DNA of 22,324 nucleotides from CAZAKZ01 sp964485695. Lineage in GTDB: Bacteria > Planctomycetota > JAFGQW01. Where the stretch lies: contig CAZAKZ010000094.1 in assembly GCA_964485695.1 (NCBI GenBank), forward strand, positions 1 through 22,324. Direction: 5' to 3'. Within the stretch, counting starts at the first letter, position 1. Each line of letters begins with the position of its first letter. The translations under genes and the position numbers were made by a program. This document shows positions 7,404 to 15,708 of this stretch, one piece after another. The notes under the pieces were generated by a model. It ran no database searches. It saw only the letters and a list, made by a program, of their open reading frames with translations, and was not told the DNA's origin.

Positions 7404-9887
7404 ATGAGAAATCTGCCCATCGGACTGGTTCTGGGATGTTTGCTGGTTGCGTTGGCGGGAAGGACGGAGAGCCAAACGGAGAGCCAGAAGGTATCGAACG
7501 CTTCTCTTGACAAGCTCCCGCTTTATTTCGTGGAGAACCAGGGTGTATACCCTGACGAGGTCCGATTCTATGTCCAGGGGGCGGACAAGACGCTCTTCTT
7601 CACTGACCACGGCGTGACCGTCGCCCTCGAGGGCAAGGAGCGGGGCTGGACGGTGAAGCTCGACTTCGTGGGGGCGGATCGCAAGGTACGGCCGGTGGGG
7701 CTCCAGCGTCAGAAAGCGATCTTCAGCTACTTCCAGGGCCCGCAGGAGGACTGGAAGGCGGGGTTGCCCAGCTTCTCCAGGATCGTGTATCGTGACCTCT
7801 GGCCGGGCATCGATCTCGTGTACAACGGTACGGTCAACCAGCTGAAGTACGAGTTCGTGGTGGCGCCCGGGGTCGATCCGAACCGGATCCGGCTGCAATA
7901 TCGCGGCGCCACGTCGGTCAGTACGACCGACGCCGGCGCCCTCCGGGTCGAGACCCCGGAAGGCTCGTTCGAGGATGCGCCCCCGGTGGCGTGGCAGGAG
8001 ATCGACGGCCGGCGGGTATCGGTGGCCATGGCGTACGCCGTCGCCGAGAACGGCGCGTTCCGTTTCACGGTCGGTGAGTACGATTCGACTTACCCGTTGA
8101 TCCTCGATCCTGCGGTCATCGTCTATTGCGGATACATCGGAGGCACCGGTGAGGACCAGGCACGATTCGCGGCCGTGGACAATAACGGGTGCCTCATCGT
8201 AGCCGGCCATACCGACAGTCCTACCGCCTTCTTTCCTGTAAAGACCGGGCCCTTCACCAGCCTGTCTGGATCAAAGGATGCCTTCGTGGCGAAGGTCGAT
8301 CCTGCCGGACTGTCCCTCGTCTACTGCGGCTACATCGGGGGCACTGCGCACGAGTGGGGCCGCGGCGTCGCCGTTGACGCCACCGGAAACGCGTACGTGG
8401 CGGGAGCGACATTGAGTGACGAAAAATCCTTCCCGGTCGTTGGTGGGCCGGGACTCACGTACAGCGGAAACCGGGACGCCTTCGTGGCGAAGGTCGATCC
8501 CACGGGCCGTACGCTCCTTTACTGCGGCTACATCGGCGGTGTGTCCGACGACGACGCCTGGGGCATCGCGGCCGACCCCGCCGGAAATACCTATCTGACC
8601 GGTCGAACCTCTTCTGACGAGCGGTCATTTCCCGCCCTGGTCGGCCCGGATCTTACGTACAACGGGGGCAGTGTCTACGGCGACGCCTTCGTCGCGAAGA
8701 TCAGCTCACGCGGACAGATCGTCTACTGCGGCTACATCGGTGGCAGCGACGGTGACTGGGCATACGACGCCGCCGTGGATCCGACCGGCGCCGCCTACGT
8801 TGCCGGCCATACCTTGAGCGATGAAAGCAGCTTTCCGGTCAAGGTGGGACCGGATCTGACGTTCGGCGGGCCGAGCCCCGGCCGGGACGCCTTTGTGGCC
8901 AAGGTCAATCCCCAGGGAACAGCGCTTGATTACTGCGGTTACATCGGGGGTGCGAGCACTGACATGGCCCTCGGGGTCGCCGCCGATCAGGCGGGATGCG
9001 CGTACGTGGTCGGCCAGACGACCAGCAACGAGAAGACATTCCCCGTCAAGGTGGGGCCTGGCCTCACGTTCAAGGGTACCGACGCCTTCATCGCCAAGGT
9101 CGACGCGTCCGGCCGAAATCTGGTGTATTGCGGGTACGTCGCCGGCGCGGTGCTCGACACGGGCCAGGCGGTCGCCGTGGACCCGGCCGGATTCGCGATC
9201 CTGGTGGGCAACACGGAGAGCAACGAAACGAACTTCCCCGTCAAGGTCGGGCCGGACCTGACCCACAACGGCGGGAAGGACGGATTCATCGCTCGCGTGG
9301 ATCCCACCGGTGCGCGGCTCACACACTGCGGCTACATCGGCGGCGCAACGAATGACATACCCCACTCCGTCGCCGTAGATGCCTCCGGCAATGCGTACGT
9401 GACCGGATACACGGACAGCGACAAGAAGTCTTTTCCCGTGTTGGCCGGACCGGACGTGACATACAACGGCGGGAAGAGCGACGCCTTTGTCGTGAAGATC
9501 GCCTTCCAGGATACGATCGCCGCCTCCGGGGTGCCGCGCCCGGGCGCCACCGTCACTCTCGATCTCACGGCAACGGACGCGCCTGGATTGCATTACCAGT
9601 TCGGTTCGTCACTGGGGGCCGGTCCGATCCTGGTCGGCAAGCTTCTGCTTGGACTCGCCAGGGACGATCTCCTGACGGTCTCGGTGTTCGGCCTCTGGCC
9701 GCATGTATTTCGCGACTACACCGGAACCCTCGACGCCGCCGGCAAGGCTCGCGCCACGATCGCCATTCCCCAGTACACAGTACTCATCGGCGCGCGCATC
9801 CATACCGCGGCGGTCACCCTCGACCCTGCGCGGCCTTCCGGCATCCGTTCGGTATCACAGACAAACTCGTTCACAATCGTCAAATAG
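7404..9887 (+). CDS. Secreted seven-bladed SBBP beta-propeller protein
   Basis: An 827-residue exported protein. Residues 1-18 are a signal peptide (MRNLPIGLVLGCLLVALA). Residues about 30-235 form the N-terminal domain usual in SBBP proteins (LPLYFVENQGVYPDEVRFY, then YRDLWPGIDLVYNG). From about 241 to 700 there are seven repeats, each starting with a YCGYIGG-like strand and containing an AVD..G.AYV.G segment and a DAF.AKVD segment, which fits a closed seven-bladed propeller. The last 120 residues (from SGVPRPGATVTL) are a separate beta-rich domain also found in three other proteins here. I chose the ATG at 7404 because it begins the signal peptide, matches the start of the paralogue at 11162 and follows a purine-rich AGGAAAGGTGTGGAAG; an in-frame GTG at 7323 would bury the signal peptide. 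Such propellers commonly bind surface ligands, but the ligand here is unknown. Confidence 0.9.
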   Translation: MRNLPIGLVLGCLLVALAGRTESQTESQKVSNASLDKLPLYFVENQGVYPDEVRFYVQGADKTLFFTDHGVTVALEGKERGWTVKLDFVGADRKVRPVGLQRQKAIFSYFQGPQEDWKAGLPSFSRIVYRDLWPGIDLVYNGTVNQLKYEFVVAPGVDPNRIRLQYRGATSVSTTDAGALRVETPEGSFEDAPPVAWQEIDGRRVSVAMAYAVAENGAFRFTVGEYDSTYPLILDPAVIVYCGYIGGTGEDQARFAAVDNNGCLIVAGHTDSPTAFFPVKTGPFTSLSGSKDAFVAKVDPAGLSLVYCGYIGGTAHEWGRGVAVDATGNAYVAGATLSDEKSFPVVGGPGLTYSGNRDAFVAKVDPTGRTLLYCGYIGGVSDDDAWGIAADPAGNTYLTGRTSSDERSFPALVGPDLTYNGGSVYGDAFVAKISSRGQIVYCGYIGGSDGDWAYDAAVDPTGAAYVAGHTLSDESSFPVKVGPDLTFGGPSPGRDAFVAKVNPQGTALDYCGYIGGASTDMALGVAADQAGCAYVVGQTTSNEKTFPVKVGPGLTFKGTDAFIAKVDASGRNLVYCGYVAGAVLDTGQAVAVDPAGFAILVGNTESNETNFPVKVGPDLTHNGGKDGFIARVDPTGARLTHCGYIGGATNDIPHSVAVDASGNAYVTGYTDSDKKSFPVLAGPDVTYNGGKSDAFVVKIAFQDTIAASGVPRPGATVTLDLTATDAPGLHYQFGSSLGAGPILVGKLLLGLARDDLLTVSVFGLWPHVFRDYTGTLDAAGKARATIAIPQYTVLIGARIHTAAVTLDPARPSGIRSVSQTNSFTIVK
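7705..8038 (+). repeat. 334-base perfect repeat, copy 1
   Basis: Every base of this segment matches 11451-11784 in the second SBBP gene, at an offset of 3746 and in the same reading frame. It encodes part of the N-terminal domain. Sequence on both sides differs at many positions, including third codon positions. The bases just outside differ: C at 7704 against G at 11450, and C at 8039 against G at 11785. Confidence 0.95.
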
Positions 9888-9901
9888 GAAGGAATCCGCC
9901 C

Positions 9902-11146
9902 ATGCGAGTCAACGCTCTTGAATCGGCGTTTCAGCAAGTTATCGCCACGAAGTCATTCTTGCTTTTCGCGCTGCTGGCCCTCGTTCTGGCGCCGTGCTTG
10001 ACCGCCCAGACGCCGATCTTCCGGGCGCCGGTGAAGGTGGCGTGGCCCGTGAATCACAGCACCGCGAATGAGAACTCCCCGCAGCTCTCGAGCGATCTTC
10101 TCACGATCTACTTCGCCTCCGACCGCTCCGGCGGCCTCGGCGGCAAGGACATCTGGATGTCGACGCGGTCGGATCTCACGTCGGTATGGAGCATGCCCGT
10201 CAACGTGACGGCGCTGAACTCCAAGGAAGACGACCACATGGGCGGGCTGCGTTCGGACGGATGCGAGGTCGTCTTTGCGTCAACACGCGCGCAATCCTGG
10301 GACTTTTTCGTGTCCACCCGCACAAAGGCGACCCTGCCCTGGGCGACTCCTATCCCGCTGCCAGGAGTCAGTACCTTCAGAGAACAAAGAGGCGCCTCTT
10401 TCACCGGTGACGGACTCGAGATGTACATCTGGAGCAAACACGAATGGTCCCCGGGGTGGATCTACCGGATGACGCGAGCGAGCCTTGTCTCCAGCTGGTC
10501 GACTCCCGTGCACGTATCCGAACTCGTACCGAATCCGGGGAAACCCGGGCGACCCATACGCGAGGCCGGGATCACGAGCGATGGGCTTGAGATCATCTTC
10601 CCGTCGAACCAGGGCTGGCAGCCCACCCATTCCTCCTATGATCTCTATTACGCCTCCCGGGTGAGCCGGTCAGCGAAGTTCAGCACGCCGGTCTTTCTCT
10701 CGGAACTGGGCACCTATGCAAACGAAGAACATGGCCAGTGGACTTCGGACGGCTTCTCGTTCTATTACAGCGTTTGGGAGCTCGGCGACATATTCCGCGC
10801 CGATCGGATCCAGCCCATTTGCATCCCCACCGGACAGCCGGTACGCGGCCAGTTGTTCGAGATTGCCTGCCGCAGAGATCCGGGTGACACGGCAGTCGTC
10901 CTGGGCTCGTTGTTGCCGATGTCGCCCGTGAGAATCCCCGGCACGCAAGGCTACCTCGCCATTCACCCGTCGTTCATCGTCTGGCAGGCCAGTGGCATTG
11001 TCGGAAATACGGGCCGCTTCACAACCCGGGTCCCCATCCCGGATGCCCCCGTGCTGAAGGGGCTGAAAATCCACTGGCAGACCGGCGCCCAGGACCCCTG
11101 GTACAAGATCTTCATCTCGTCGGTGGTGATCACCACCATCCAGTAG
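9902..11146 (+). CDS. Secreted PD40/WD40-like beta-propeller protein
   Basis: A 414-residue exported protein. A signal peptide with a long N-terminal part ends near residue 35 (LLALVLAPCLTA before QTP). Residues about 48-300 hold repeats of the PD40 kind: SPQLSSDLLTIYFASDRSGGLGGKDIW is the clearest, with weaker copies at GLRSDGCEVVFAS, SFTGDGLEMYIWS, GITSDGLEIIFPS and QWTSDGFSFYYS. These are the D-G-x-x-I/V-x-F-x-S strands of a propeller like that in TolB-type proteins. From about residue 308 (CIPTGQPVRGQLFEI) a different beta-rich region resembles the C-terminal domain of the neighbouring SBBP proteins, with the pattern IPDAPVLKG...H. AGGAAGGAAT stands just before the ATG and the gap to the preceding gene is 14 bases, so they are co-transcribed. 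The function is probably extracellular binding; no catalytic motif was recognised. Confidence 0.85.
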   Translation: MRVNALESAFQQVIATKSFLLFALLALVLAPCLTAQTPIFRAPVKVAWPVNHSTANENSPQLSSDLLTIYFASDRSGGLGGKDIWMSTRSDLTSVWSMPVNVTALNSKEDDHMGGLRSDGCEVVFASTRAQSWDFFVSTRTKATLPWATPIPLPGVSTFREQRGASFTGDGLEMYIWSKHEWSPGWIYRMTRASLVSSWSTPVHVSELVPNPGKPGRPIREAGITSDGLEIIFPSNQGWQPTHSSYDLYYASRVSRSAKFSTPVFLSELGTYANEEHGQWTSDGFSFYYSVWELGDIFRADRIQPICIPTGQPVRGQLFEIACRRDPGDTAVVLGSLLPMSPVRIPGTQGYLAIHPSFIVWQASGIVGNTGRFTTRVPIPDAPVLKGLKIHWQTGAQDPWYKIFISSVVITTIQ

Positions 11147-11161
11147 AAAGTTGAGGGAATC

Positions 11162-13660
11162 ATGAGAAAACTGATCCTCGGACTGGCGCTTGGATGCATG
11201 CTGGCAGCACTGGCGGGAATGACGGAGACCCAGACGGTATCGACCGCCTCCCTGAACAGGCTGCCCCTCTACTTCGTGGAGAACCGGGGTGTGTACCCCG
11301 ACGAGGTCCGGTTTTATATCCAGGGTGCGGACAAGACTCTCTTCTTCACCGACCAGGGTGTGACCGTCTCGTTCAGGAACAAGGAGCGCGGCTGGGCGGT
11401 GAAGCTCGCTTTCGTGGGCGCGGACCGAAATGCGCGGCCGGTCGGGCTCGAGCGTCAGAAAGCGATCTTCAGCTACTTCCAGGGCCCGCAGGAGGACTGG
11501 AAGGCGGGGTTGCCCAGCTTCTCCAGGATCGTGTATCGTGACCTCTGGCCGGGCATCGATCTCGTGTACAACGGTACGGTCAACCAGCTGAAGTACGAGT
11601 TCGTGGTGGCGCCCGGGGTCGATCCGAACCGGATCCGGCTGCAATATCGCGGCGCCACGTCGGTCAGTACGACCGACGCCGGCGCCCTCCGGGTCGAGAC
11701 CCCGGAAGGCTCGTTCGAGGATGCGCCCCCGGTGGCGTGGCAGGAGATCGACGGCCGGCGGGTATCGGTGGCCATGGCGTACGCGCTGGGCGAAGACGGG
11801 GCGTTCGGATTCACGGTGGGCAAGTACGACCGCCGCCACGCGCTGATCCTGGACCCGGCCGTCGTCATCTATTGTGGATACATCGGCGGCGCCGGCCAGG
11901 ACTGGGCCAAAGGCGTGGCCGTTGACGGGAACGGATAGCTCATCGTTGCAGGCTGGACGAACAGCACAGCCAGTTCGTTCCCGGTCAAGACCGGCCCGAC
12001 AACAACCGCTTCCGGACTGGCTGACGTGTTTGTCGCCAAGGTGGACCGCACCGGTCGGTCGCTCGTGTACTGCGGCTACATCGGCGGTACCGGCCAGGAC
12101 TGGGGGCACGGCGTGGCGGCCGACGCCGCCGGCAACGCGTACGTGGTCGGAGGGACCGAGAGCGACGAGAAGTCGTTCCCGCTGGTCGGCGGGCCGAGCA
12201 ACACCCTGGGTGGTGCCCGGGACGCGTTTGTGGCCAAGATCGATCCCTCGGGCAGTACCCTGCTATTCTGTGGGTACCTCGGCGGCGCGGCCTGGGACGA
12301 TGCGTGGGCGGTCGCGCTGGACGCCGCCGGGAATGCGTATGTGACGGGTCGAGCGGGATCGAAGGAGACGACGTTTCCGGTCAAGGGTGGCCCGTATCTC
12401 ACGCGCAAGGGAGGGCACGACGCCTTCGTGGCCAAGCTCACACCTTCGGGCCAGATCATCTACTGCGGCTACATCGGGGGAGGGTACTTGGACTGGGGGC
12501 AGGCCATCGCCGTGGACGCGGCCGGTGCCGCGTACGTATGGGGAAACACCTCCAGTGACGAGACGACCTTTCCGGTCAAGGTGGGGCCGGATCTCACCTT
12601 CAACGGCAAGCCGGCATTTGATGATGACGCCTTCATCGCCAAGGTGAATCCCGGGGGAACGGCGCTCGAATACTGCGGGTACATTGGCGGGCAGTGGAGC
12701 GAAGCTTATGGAGAACGTGGCTTCGGGATCGCCGTGGACGCCGCGGGATGCGCCTACGTCACCGGTTCGACGTGTAGCAACGAAAATCAAGGGTTCCCGG
12801 TCACGGTCGGGCCCGATCTGACCTACAACGGCGGAGCGGGGGACGCCTTCGTTGCCAAGGTCTCCGCCTCCGGCCAGAAGCTCCAATATTGTGGGTATGT
12901 CGGGGGAGCGAAAGGCGAGGAAGCACTGGGGCTCGCGCTGGATCGAGACGGCTGCGCGATACTGGTGGGACGCACAGGCAGCAATGAACAGACCTTTCCC
13001 GTGACAGGCGGGCCGGGTTTGACCTACCAGGGCGCAACGGACGGTTTCATCGCCCGGGTCGATCCCCAGGGGACGCACCTCTCGCGCTGCGGGTACTTCG
13101 GTAGCTCCGGGACTGAAGTTTTCAGGGGAATCACCCTGGACGCCGCCGGCAACGCGTACCTGATCGGGACCACATCGGCCAACGAGAAGATCTTCCCCGT
13201 GAAGGTCGGGCCTGACCTGACCTACAACGGGAGCCCGCCGGCCACCGCGGGCGACGCGTTCGTGGCGAAGTACGCATTCATGGATTCGCTGACGGCCTCC
13301 GGTACGCCCCGCCCCGGCGGCACCATCACCCTGGATCTTGCGGCCATGGAGGCGCGCGGGCTTCCCTGCCAGTTCGGCTCGTCGTTCGGCACAGGCCCCA
13401 CGTACATTGATACTCGCGAGATCGGTCTCAAGAAGGATGACCTCCTGTTCGTCTCGGTTGCAGGGCTCTGGCCGAAGATCTCCAGGAACTACGCGGGCAC
13501 CCTCAACGCCGCGGGCAAGGCCCGGGCCACGATCGTCATCCCCGGGGACACGGCGCTCATAGGAACCCATGTCCATTCCGCCGCGGTAACCTTCGACTAC
13601 AGCTGGCCGTCGGGGATCCGATCGATCTCGCAGACGTGTTCGATCACCATCACGAAGTGA
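11162..13660 (+). pseudogene. Second secreted SBBP beta-propeller gene, interrupted by an in-frame TAG
   Basis: Read through one TAG codon (11936-11938), this frame gives an 832-position protein with the same plan as the SBBP protein at 7404. It has a signal peptide (1-18), an N-terminal LPLYFVENRGVYPDEVRFY domain, seven YCGYIGG-type blades (about 237-705) and the C-terminal domain from SGTPRPGGTITL. The stop is codon 259, inside blade 1 (DGNG-stop-LIVAG); the aligned codon in the paralogue is TGC for Cys (NNGCLIVAG). After it the frame stays open for 573 codons with normal blades and a TGA end. GAGGGA precedes the ATG, 15 bases after the previous gene. If the stop is real, the product is a 258-residue fragment, since the next in-frame start (GTG at 12026) has no clear ribosome binding site. 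A recent nonsense mutation, stop read-through or a base error are all possible. Confidence 0.85.
11451..11784 (+). repeat. 334-base perfect repeat, copy 2
   Basis: Identical to 7705-8038, in the same frame and at the equivalent place in the N-terminal domain. It ends 151 bases before the TAG, so the stop codon did not come with the copied tract. Confidence 0.95.
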
Positions 13661-13680
13661 GGGAGGGGGCCGAGTTCACC

Positions 13681-14769
13681 TTACAGCGGCCGAAAAAGGT
13701 ATCGGTGATGCCGCGGGATCTCTCCTGGTGGGACGAACATGAGGAGCGAGGGAGTACCCATGGCCTTTGAGTAATGGGGGTCCAGTTTTCGCGCCTGCTC
13801 GGTCAGGGTCTTGTACCCTTCGTTGTCCTTCAGACCTCTCCTGATTCTGGCCAGTAGACCCAGGGTAAACGCATGCAGGGGGACGATCGGCTTCGTGTCC
13901 AGGTATTTCCGGAGGACCTTCTCGGCCCTGGACAGGGCCGCATCCCCTTTTTCCTCTCCACTCATGGCTGTCATGACGTGATAGCGGCCCAGGTCCAGAA
14001 GCAGCCACGAACGCCCGGGATCGATCTTGACCACTTTCTCGAAGAGTCGAGCCCCCTCCTCGGCCTTTTCGTCGAAAAGGTAGGCCCGGCCGAGTTCGAT
14101 CAGTGCGTCGGGGTGGTCCTTATGCTCGGCCAGAAATTTCTTCCAGTAATCGACATGGTTTTCTTTATCCCGCCGGAGAATGATCCTGGCTTTCGCCCCG
14201 AACACGGGATCCAGTTTCTCCAGTTTCTCCAGTTTCTCGGCATACTCTTCGGCCTTGACCTTGTCGCCTCCCATGGCCTCGGGGAGGACCCCGTAGATCT
14301 CGACGAGGTAGAGCATCACCTCGTGGAAATCGGATTTCAGAGCGAGCACTTCCTCGAAGACCTTGCAGGCCTTGGCCAGCTTCTTCTTGGCGTCAGGCTC
14401 ACGCCCGTGCAATGCCATATAGGCCTGAAAGAATACGATGCGACCGGCGACGAGGGCATAGGCGGGATTCTCTGGATCAAGCTTCCTGGCCTTTCTGATT
14501 GCCGCCAGGGCTTTCGCAATTGTCTCTTCCAGCTGGGTCATTTCACCGGTGCCGATGTAGATCAGGGTCCGGGCGAGTTCGTATTGACCGGGAGCGTTGT
14601 CCGGATTCTTGGACAGGGCCTTTTCGAGGAGGGTGCGAGCTCCGGAGGCGTTTCCTGCCATCCTCATCTCGTACGCTTTCTGAGCGACATCCTCTGTCAA
14701 CGGCGTCTGCGCGGTTTGCTGGCCGGCGATGGATAGGACCATGAGCAGGACTGTAATTGCGTATTTCAT
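13681..14769 (-). CDS. Secreted TPR-repeat protein
   Basis: A 362-residue protein with a signal peptide (about 1-20, MKYAITVLLMVLSIAG then QQTAQT). The rest is helical with TPR motifs: a first at about 30-60 (AYEMRMAGNASGARTLLEKALSKNPDN), others near 85-105, 130-150 and 215-250 (DALIELGRAYLFDEKAEEGARLFEKVVKIDPG), and a last near 310-340. TPR domains bind proteins, so it is probably a periplasmic scaffold or assembly factor; no enzyme domain is visible. GGGAG lies a few bases before the ATG. It follows the small membrane protein gene on the same strand by 49 bases and may share its transcript. Its 3' end faces that of the second SBBP gene across only 20 bases with no obvious terminator. Three perfect copies of a 9-base repeat encode an EKL run near residue 180. 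Confidence 0.85.
   Translation of the reverse strand: MKYAITVLLMVLSIAGQQTAQTPLTEDVAQKAYEMRMAGNASGARTLLEKALSKNPDNAPGQYELARTLIYIGTGEMTQLEETIAKALAAIRKARKLDPENPAYALVAGRIVFFQAYMALHGREPDAKKKLAKACKVFEEVLALKSDFHEVMLYLVEIYGVLPEAMGGDKVKAEEYAEKLEKLEKLDPVFGAKARIILRRDKENHVDYWKKFLAEHKDHPDALIELGRAYLFDEKAEEGARLFEKVVKIDPGRSWLLLDLGRYHVMTAMSGEEKGDAALSRAEKVLRKYLDTKPIVPLHAFTLGLLARIRRGLKDNEGYKTLTEQARKLDPHYSKAMGTPSLLMFVPPGEIPRHHRYLFRPL
14211..14237 (-). repeat. Three tandem 9-base repeats inside the TPR gene
   Basis: CCAGTTTCT on the + strand is repeated three times without error and encodes repeated E-K-L on the minus strand. Gain or loss of a unit would keep the frame and change the length of a charged helix by three residues. 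Confidence 0.85.
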
Positions 14770-14818
14770 CTTCTCCCTGCCTTCTCACCCGGTTCGGGCG
14801 CTAAAGACCTTGTCGAGA

Positions 14819-15073
14819 TCATGCGTTACCTTTTGAACGATTCCTGGAAATGGAGTTGATTACACCGGCAATCATGAGACCTATGCCGGGCCAGAAAGTC
14901 AGAAACGCCAGCAATCCAAAACCGATCGGATTGGGATCCTGAATCACTCCCAATCCGGCCAGTAACAGAATGACCAGCAAGGGGCCACTACCACAGCAGA
15001 AGATGGCAAGGCCGATCCAGAACATTCGCGAAAGACGAAATTTCTTAGGGTCTCCTGACTGATCGTTTGGCAT
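14819..15073 (-). CDS. Small two-helix membrane protein of unknown function
   Basis: An 84-residue protein that I do not recognise. After a polar, basic N-terminus (MPNDQSGDPKKFRLSR) there are two hydrophobic segments at about 17-41 (FWIGLAIFCCGSGPLLVILLL) and 50-71 (GFGLLAFLTFWPGIGLMIAG), then a short basic tail (RNRSKGNA). The basic residues at both ends suggest that both termini face the cytoplasm. The first helix carries a CC pair. I chose the ATG at 15073 because GAGGA lies 6 bases upstream of it; a start at 15130 would add 19 residues with no better signal. It precedes the secreted TPR gene on the same strand, so the two may work together in the envelope. Confidence 0.6.
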   Translation of the reverse strand: MPNDQSGDPKKFRLSRMFWIGLAIFCCGSGPLLVILLLAGLGVIQDPNPIGFGLLAFLTFWPGIGLMIAGVINSISRNRSKGNA

Positions 15074-15708
15074 ACATGTTCCTCTACAACCCTTTGAAAC
15101 CAGGTAATATGGACCTGGTGCAATGCCCACTACCCATGGCTGGAATCAAGATTGATTTCCCAGATGAAGGCTTGATCTACAACCAGTTGGCATGTGATTG
15201 GATGCTTCGTCTAGCTCGAATCGACGATATGTAATTCCAGTCGTTTTTCCTCCACAGGCTTCGAGACATTATCAGCCATTCCTGATTATTCGCAAGGTCC
15301 AAGTGGGTAATTGTGGTACCTGGTGGTTCGTTCATGCCCTAGAAATCCGGCAAGAAACCACCTGAATGGCATCAATCCGCGGATGATTACCGATCATCCG
15401 GCCTCTCAAGAAAGCCCTGTTGATCTCGGCCAATGTTGAGATCTGCTTCGCGAGGGGTAGAATGACCGGCCTGGGCCGGTCGTATTGCTGCCCTTGAATC
15501 CCATGCAATTTCGGAATCCTACGACAAAGGCACCATCTATAATTCCAGGCGCCGGATTGCGTTCCATGCCCCTCAAGTATAATATAGAAGATACGACAAT
15601 GGAGATTTGAATACTACGCAAGAATAACAGAGAGAAACGGTCAGTACACACCGCGCCGGTTCTTCGGGTCCGGAGAGCGGCAATCTTCATGAACGGAGGA
15701 GTCAACTC
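15074..15708. other. Gene-free, more AT-rich intergenic region
   Basis: No believable gene is present: the one long minus-strand frame crossing it is antisense to the following gene and has no family features. The region separates divergent genes and should carry both promoters. A good -10 for the right-hand gene is described separately. A loose inverted repeat (GGTGGTT 15322-15328 and AACCACC 15356-15362) could fold but has a 27-base loop. The remainder shows nothing recognisable; an unannotated small RNA cannot be excluded. Confidence 0.5.
15557..15583 (+). promoter_or_regulatory. Candidate sigma-70 type promoter for the concanavalin A-like gene
   Basis: A perfect TATAAT lies at 15578-15583 with TTGCGT at 15557-15562 as a partial -35; the 15-base spacer is shorter than the preferred 17. 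It is about 125 bases before the ATG at 15709, in an AT-rich patch. The -10 is convincing, the -35 less so. Confidence 0.45.

Noticed and set aside
7431..7442. Lipoprotein signal (LGC) in the SBBP signal peptides
   Set aside because: The hydrophobic stretch continues after the Cys and the residues before it are a poor lipobox; an ordinary signal peptide fits better.
8124..9500. Propeller repeats as a DNA-level tandem repeat or CRISPR-like array
   Set aside because: The repeats are protein-level blades of about 65 codons with varied DNA; there are no short identical repeats with unique spacers.
11936..11938. TAG reassigned to an amino acid across the genome
   Set aside because: TAG is the natural end of the genes ending at 9887, 11146 and 16707, where reading on gives no continuing domain.
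13661..13680. Terminator between the convergent SBBP and TPR genes
   Set aside because: The 20-base gap has no stable hairpin or T run.
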